This document shows, piece after piece, positions 12,290 through 14,928 of a stretch of DNA of 14,928 nt; positions within the stretch are counted from its first letter, which is position 1, and every line of letters starts with the position of its first letter. This DNA comes from Alphaproteobacteria bacterium (GTDB lineage: Bacteria; Pseudomonadota; Alphaproteobacteria; Rhizobiales; Aestuariivirgaceae): the NCBI GenBank assembly GCA_024639035.1, contig JAHEJE010000029.1:1-14928 (forward strand), in the 5' to 3' direction. The notes under the pieces were generated by a model, which saw only the letters and a program-made list of their open reading frames with translations, ran no database searches and had not been told where the DNA came from. Position numbers and translations under genes: made by a program.

Positions 12290-14928
12290 ATGAAGAACGA
12301 ACAGCTGGAACAGGGGGGGCCCGAGTTTCTCGCCGTTTCTCCTGAGGGAACGGTAACGCTCTCAGGCTCATCGATGCTGCTGAACGCGGACTATTCGCGC
12401 GACGGCAGCGATCTCCATTTGTCCGGTCAGGACGGCGGCGAGCTTATCGTCGTTGGCTATTTCGACCATGCCCAGCCGCCGGCGCTGATGTCCAGCGACG
12501 GTCAGATGCTGTCCGGCGAAACCGTTACGCTGCTGGCCGGCCCGGTCGCGCCCGCCCAGTACGCACAGATGGCGACGGGCGGCCAGTTCGGTTCCCCGAT
12601 CGGCCAGGTCGAGACCCTCGATGGTGCGGCCAGCGCCCAGCGCCCGAACGGCCTCAAGGTCGATCTTGAGGTTGGTTCCCCCGTTTTCCAGGGTGATGTC
12701 CTTGCTGCCGCCGATGGCGCGACGGTCTCGGTGACCTTCGTCGACAAGTCCGTCTTCACCATTGAGGACGGCGCCTCGATGGTCCTCAATGAAATGATCT
12801 ACAATCCGGAAGGCACATCGAACTCGATGCTGTTCAACCTGATTGGCGGCACCGCGGCGTTCGTGTCCGGCGCCGTAGCCAAATCCGGTGACATGAAGAT
12901 CGAAACACCGGTTGCGGTCATGGCGATCCGCGGCACCGGGCCCGGCGCGCGCTGCGAAGGCGGCGACAGCGGTTGTGAGTTCTTCATCGACCATGGCGAA
13001 TACGTCCTGTTGCACAAGGTGCTTGGAAAGATCCTCGCCACCGTCAACGACCCGGCGACCAGTGTGCAACTGGCTGGCGTGAACGCAGCACCGGTGGCCG
13101 GCAACCCGAGCGCGGCATCGCAGGCGGCGATGCAAAAGGCGTTCGCGGCGCTCAACCGGGCGATTGAGAGCTTCGAGCAAAGGGAAGCGGACGGTGATCC
13201 GACCGTGCGCGAGGCGGGCACCGGTTCGCCGTTCTACACCGCCGCGGGGATCATTCAGAGCATTGCCGGCTTCTTCAAGAGCAGCGTCACCACGTTGCTC
13301 AACGAGGAGCAAATTGTCCAGGCAGCCGAAGATCCGAACGATCAGCTTGAGCAGCTCATTCAGCCGGAAGTCCCCGGTGCAACCACCGAGGACGATACCG
13401 TCAGGGTTGAAATCATCACTGAAGACGACGTCCTCGGGCTTGGCTCGAGCGCCTCGGTGATCGATGCCATCATCACCGCCGGGTTGGGCGACACCATGCC
13501 GAGTGCCGATGGGCTCGCGGTCATTTATGATCCCGGTATCAACTACAATGGCCTGTCGGAGGGCGACTCGGCGGCGGTTAAGATAACAGCGGTTGTCGAT
13601 ACCGGCAACGGTTCGACCCAGGACGTGACCGTGAATGTGACGGTCGTGGGTGTCAACGATGCGCCGACGGCAAGAGACGACACCGCATCCGTCGCCGGCA
13701 ACGATATCGTCGATATCAAGGTGCTGTCGAACGACAAAGATCCTGACACCAACGATGTACTCAAGGTCACCTCGGCATCCGTGATTGCCGGCCTGGGCAA
13801 GGTCGTCGTCGCCGCCGATGGCAAGTCCATCGTTTATGATCCAAACGGCGCCTACAAGAGCCTTGATGCCGGCGAAAGGGCGACCGTCGAGATCAGTTAC
13901 AGGATCAGCGACGGCAATGGCGGCACCGATACCGCAATCGCCACGGTCACGGTCATCGGCGACAACGATGACCCGACCGCCAGGCCCGACACCGCGACCA
14001 CCGACGAAGACAACAGTGTCCTGATCCCGGTTCTCGACAATGACACCGATCCCGACAACACCGATCAACTGACGGTCACCGCGGCCACGGTCAGCGATGG
14101 CCTCGGCAGCGCCGGCGTTTCGGCCGACGGCAAGTCCGTCGTCTACGATCCGGGCACCGCCTACAATTTCCTCGCTGTCGGCGAATCAGTGGATGTCGAG
14201 GTCACCTATGACATCGCCGACGGCAACGGCGGCACGTCCACCTCCACCGCGGTCGTTACCGTCACCGGCGAGAACGACGGCCCGACGGCAAAGAACTCGC
14301 AAACCTCGACCGGCGAAACCCGCGATGTGGTCATCGACGTATTGGCCAATGACAGCGATCCCGACACCAGCGATGAGCTGACGGTAATCGGCGCTGAGGT
14401 CACCGACGGGTTCGGTGATGCCCGTATCTCCACGGACGCCAAGTCCGTCGTTTATGACCCCGGCCGGGCCTACAACGATCTGGCCGAGGGCGAAACGGCG
14501 ACGGTCAAGATCAAGTACACCATCAGCGACGGCAATGGCGGCACCGACTTTGCCACGGTCACCGTGACCGTGATCGGCAACAACGATGCCCCGACCGCCA
14601 GGCCCGACACCGCAACGACTGATGAAGACAGCAGTGTTCTGATCTCGGTTCTCGACAACGACACCGACCCGGATGGCAGCGACGTCCTGACCGTCACCAG
14701 CGCCACGGTCACCGATGGCCTCGGCACCGCGAGTGTTGCCGGCGGCGGCAGTTCCGTGCGCTACAATCCCGGCACGGCCTACAATTTCCTCGCGGTTGGC
14801 GAATCGGTCGATGTCGAGATCACCTATGAGATCTCCGACGGCAATGGCGGCACTTCGACGTCCACGGCCATCGTAACGGTAACCGGCGAGAACGACGGCC
14901 CGACGGCCAGGAACGACCAGGCGCAGAC
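12290..14928 (+). CDS. Giant FecR-domain and Ig-like repeat surface protein, N-terminal part, cut by window edge
   Basis: An open frame of 879 complete codons from ATG 12290 runs off the right edge without a stop. There is no Sec signal peptide, as expected for type I secreted giant adhesins. Residues 40-95 contain DGGELIVVGYF and LLAGPVAPAQYAQ, a lead-in seen in Hyphomicrobiales FecR/VCBS giant proteins (from memory). Residues 105-245 form a FecR-like domain: IGQVETLDG, DLEVGSPVFQGDVL, DKSVFTIEDGASMVLNEM, ETPVAVMAIRGTG and IDHGEYVLLH. C222 and C229 are the only cysteines. A helical linker (275-350) contains TAAG (317-320). A degenerate repeat (about 365-458) precedes 103-residue Ig-like repeats from residue 459 with NDxDPDxxDxLTV and SDGNGGT motifs. 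The likely role is adhesion or biofilm formation. Only a weak GGA lies before the ATG; an in-frame ATG at 12374 is the alternative. Confidence 0.85.
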   Translation, partial: MKNEQLEQGGPEFLAVSPEGTVTLSGSSMLLNADYSRDGSDLHLSGQDGGELIVVGYFDHAQPPALMSSDGQMLSGETVTLLAGPVAPAQYAQMATGGQFGSPIGQVETLDGAASAQRPNGLKVDLEVGSPVFQGDVLAAADGATVSVTFVDKSVFTIEDGASMVLNEMIYNPEGTSNSMLFNLIGGTAAFVSGAVAKSGDMKIETPVAVMAIRGTGPGARCEGGDSGCEFFIDHGEYVLLHKVLGKILATVNDPATSVQLAGVNAAPVAGNPSAASQAAMQKAFAALNRAIESFEQREADGDPTVREAGTGSPFYTAAGIIQSIAGFFKSSVTTLLNEEQIVQAAEDPNDQLEQLIQPEVPGATTEDDTVRVEIITEDDVLGLGSSASVIDAIITAGLGDTMPSADGLAVIYDPGINYNGLSEGDSAAVKITAVVDTGNGSTQDVTVNVTVVGVNDAPTARDDTASVAGNDIVDIKVLSNDKDPDTNDVLKVTSASVIAGLGKVVVAADGKSIVYDPNGAYKSLDAGERATVEISYRISDGNGGTDTAIATVTVIGDNDDPTARPDTATTDEDNSVLIPVLDNDTDPDNTDQLTVTAATVSDGLGSAGVSADGKSVVYDPGTAYNFLAVGESVDVEVTYDIADGNGGTSTSTAVVTVTGENDGPTAKNSQTSTGETRDVVIDVLANDSDPDTSDELTVIGAEVTDGFGDARISTDAKSVVYDPGRAYNDLAEGETATVKIKYTISDGNGGTDFATVTVTVIGNNDAPTARPDTATTDEDSSVLISVLDNDTDPDGSDVLTVTSATVTDGLGTASVAGGGSSVRYNPGTAYNFLAVGESVDVEITYEISDGNGGTSTSTAIVTVTGENDGPTARNDQAQ
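12313..12319 (+). repeat. Seven-G homopolymer in codons 8-10 of the giant repeat protein
   Basis: A run of seven G residues lies 23 bases after the A of the ATG, covering the last base of codon 8 and all of codons 9 and 10. It is the longest single-base run I noticed in the window. Gain or loss of one G would shift the frame at the very start of the gene. Confidence 0.8.
13664..14928 (+). repeat. Tandem 309-bp repeats encoding Ig-like domains, alternating A-B-A-B
   Basis: Four complete units start at 13664, 13973, 14282 and 14591, and a fifth begins at 14900. Each begins with a CCG codon in a PTA(R/K) motif and each is exactly 309 bases (103 residues). All carry an acidic ND-x-DPD segment, a YDP/YNP turn near residue 55, an AY-x-x-L-x-x-GE segment, and S/ADGNGGT. 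They fit the VCBS/Big_9/cadherin-like repeats of giant bacterial adhesins, where the acidic segments usually bind calcium. Units 2 and 4 share PTARPDTATTDED, AYNFLAVGESVDVE, GGTSTSTA and VTVTGENDG. Units 1 and 3 share GE-x-ATV, GGTD and VTVIG-x-ND. Unit 5 starts PTARNDQ, like unit 3. A degenerate, shorter copy precedes unit 1. Confidence 0.92.

Noticed and set aside
12368..14068. A 566-codon open frame on the minus strand across the giant repeat gene
   Set aside because: It is the antisense shadow of the plus-strand frame. The plus frame has recognisable FecR-like and repeat motifs with exact 103-codon periodicity, while the antisense protein has none.
13664..14928. The tandem repeats as a CRISPR array or mobile element
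   Set aside because: The period of 309 bases is in frame, has no spacers, and encodes a standard adhesin repeat domain.

Overview
The window looks like a chromosomal segment of an alphaproteobacterium, most likely in or near the Hyphomicrobiales. It is GC-rich, and its coding style and gene content fit that group: a SleB-family wall hydrolase with one membrane anchor, a standalone BioY, pyruvate phosphate dikinase, a DmdB/FadD-type acyl-CoA ligase, and a FecR-domain giant repeat protein preceded by a CtrA-type box. The genus cannot be fixed from the sequence alone. No tRNA, rRNA, IS element, CRISPR array or prophage is visible. No gene-free stretch exceeds about 230 bases.

Layout. (1) Positions 1-1535, minus strand: gabT followed 16 bases later by a second class III aminotransferase that runs off the left edge. 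Together they suggest a polyamine/GABA amine-nitrogen route. (2) Positions 1660-4787, plus strand and divergent from gabT: an amidase-signature hydrolase, then an acyl-CoA ligase with its own candidate promoter. (3) Positions 4792-5918, minus strand: an MBL-fold hydrolase followed by a 60-residue three-cysteine protein, converging tightly on the ligase. (4) Positions 6029-6622, plus strand: bioY, converging on a Pro/Ala/Lys-rich secreted protein of unknown function (6625-7302, minus). An 8-bp palindrome covers both stop codons. (5) Positions 7388-12062, minus strand: the SleB-family hydrolase, ppdK, and a SAM-dependent methyltransferase with a TTG start. (6) Positions 12290-14928, plus strand: the start of a very large FecR plus Ig-like (VCBS/Big_9-type) repeat protein with no stop codon before the right edge.

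The last gene is the most interesting part of the window. Just upstream it has a perfect TTAA-N7-TTAA CtrA-type box. It carries a seven-G run in codons 8-10, a FecR-like N-terminal domain with an unusual cysteine pair, and a TAAG di-alanine motif in the linker that resembles LapG protease sites. It then has 309-bp (103-residue) repeats of exactly constant length that alternate between two types, A-B-A-B. This suggests a cell-cycle-linked, possibly phase-variable giant surface adhesin whose repeat array grew by duplication of a two-domain unit. The sequence shows these motifs directly; the regulatory and retention roles are inference.
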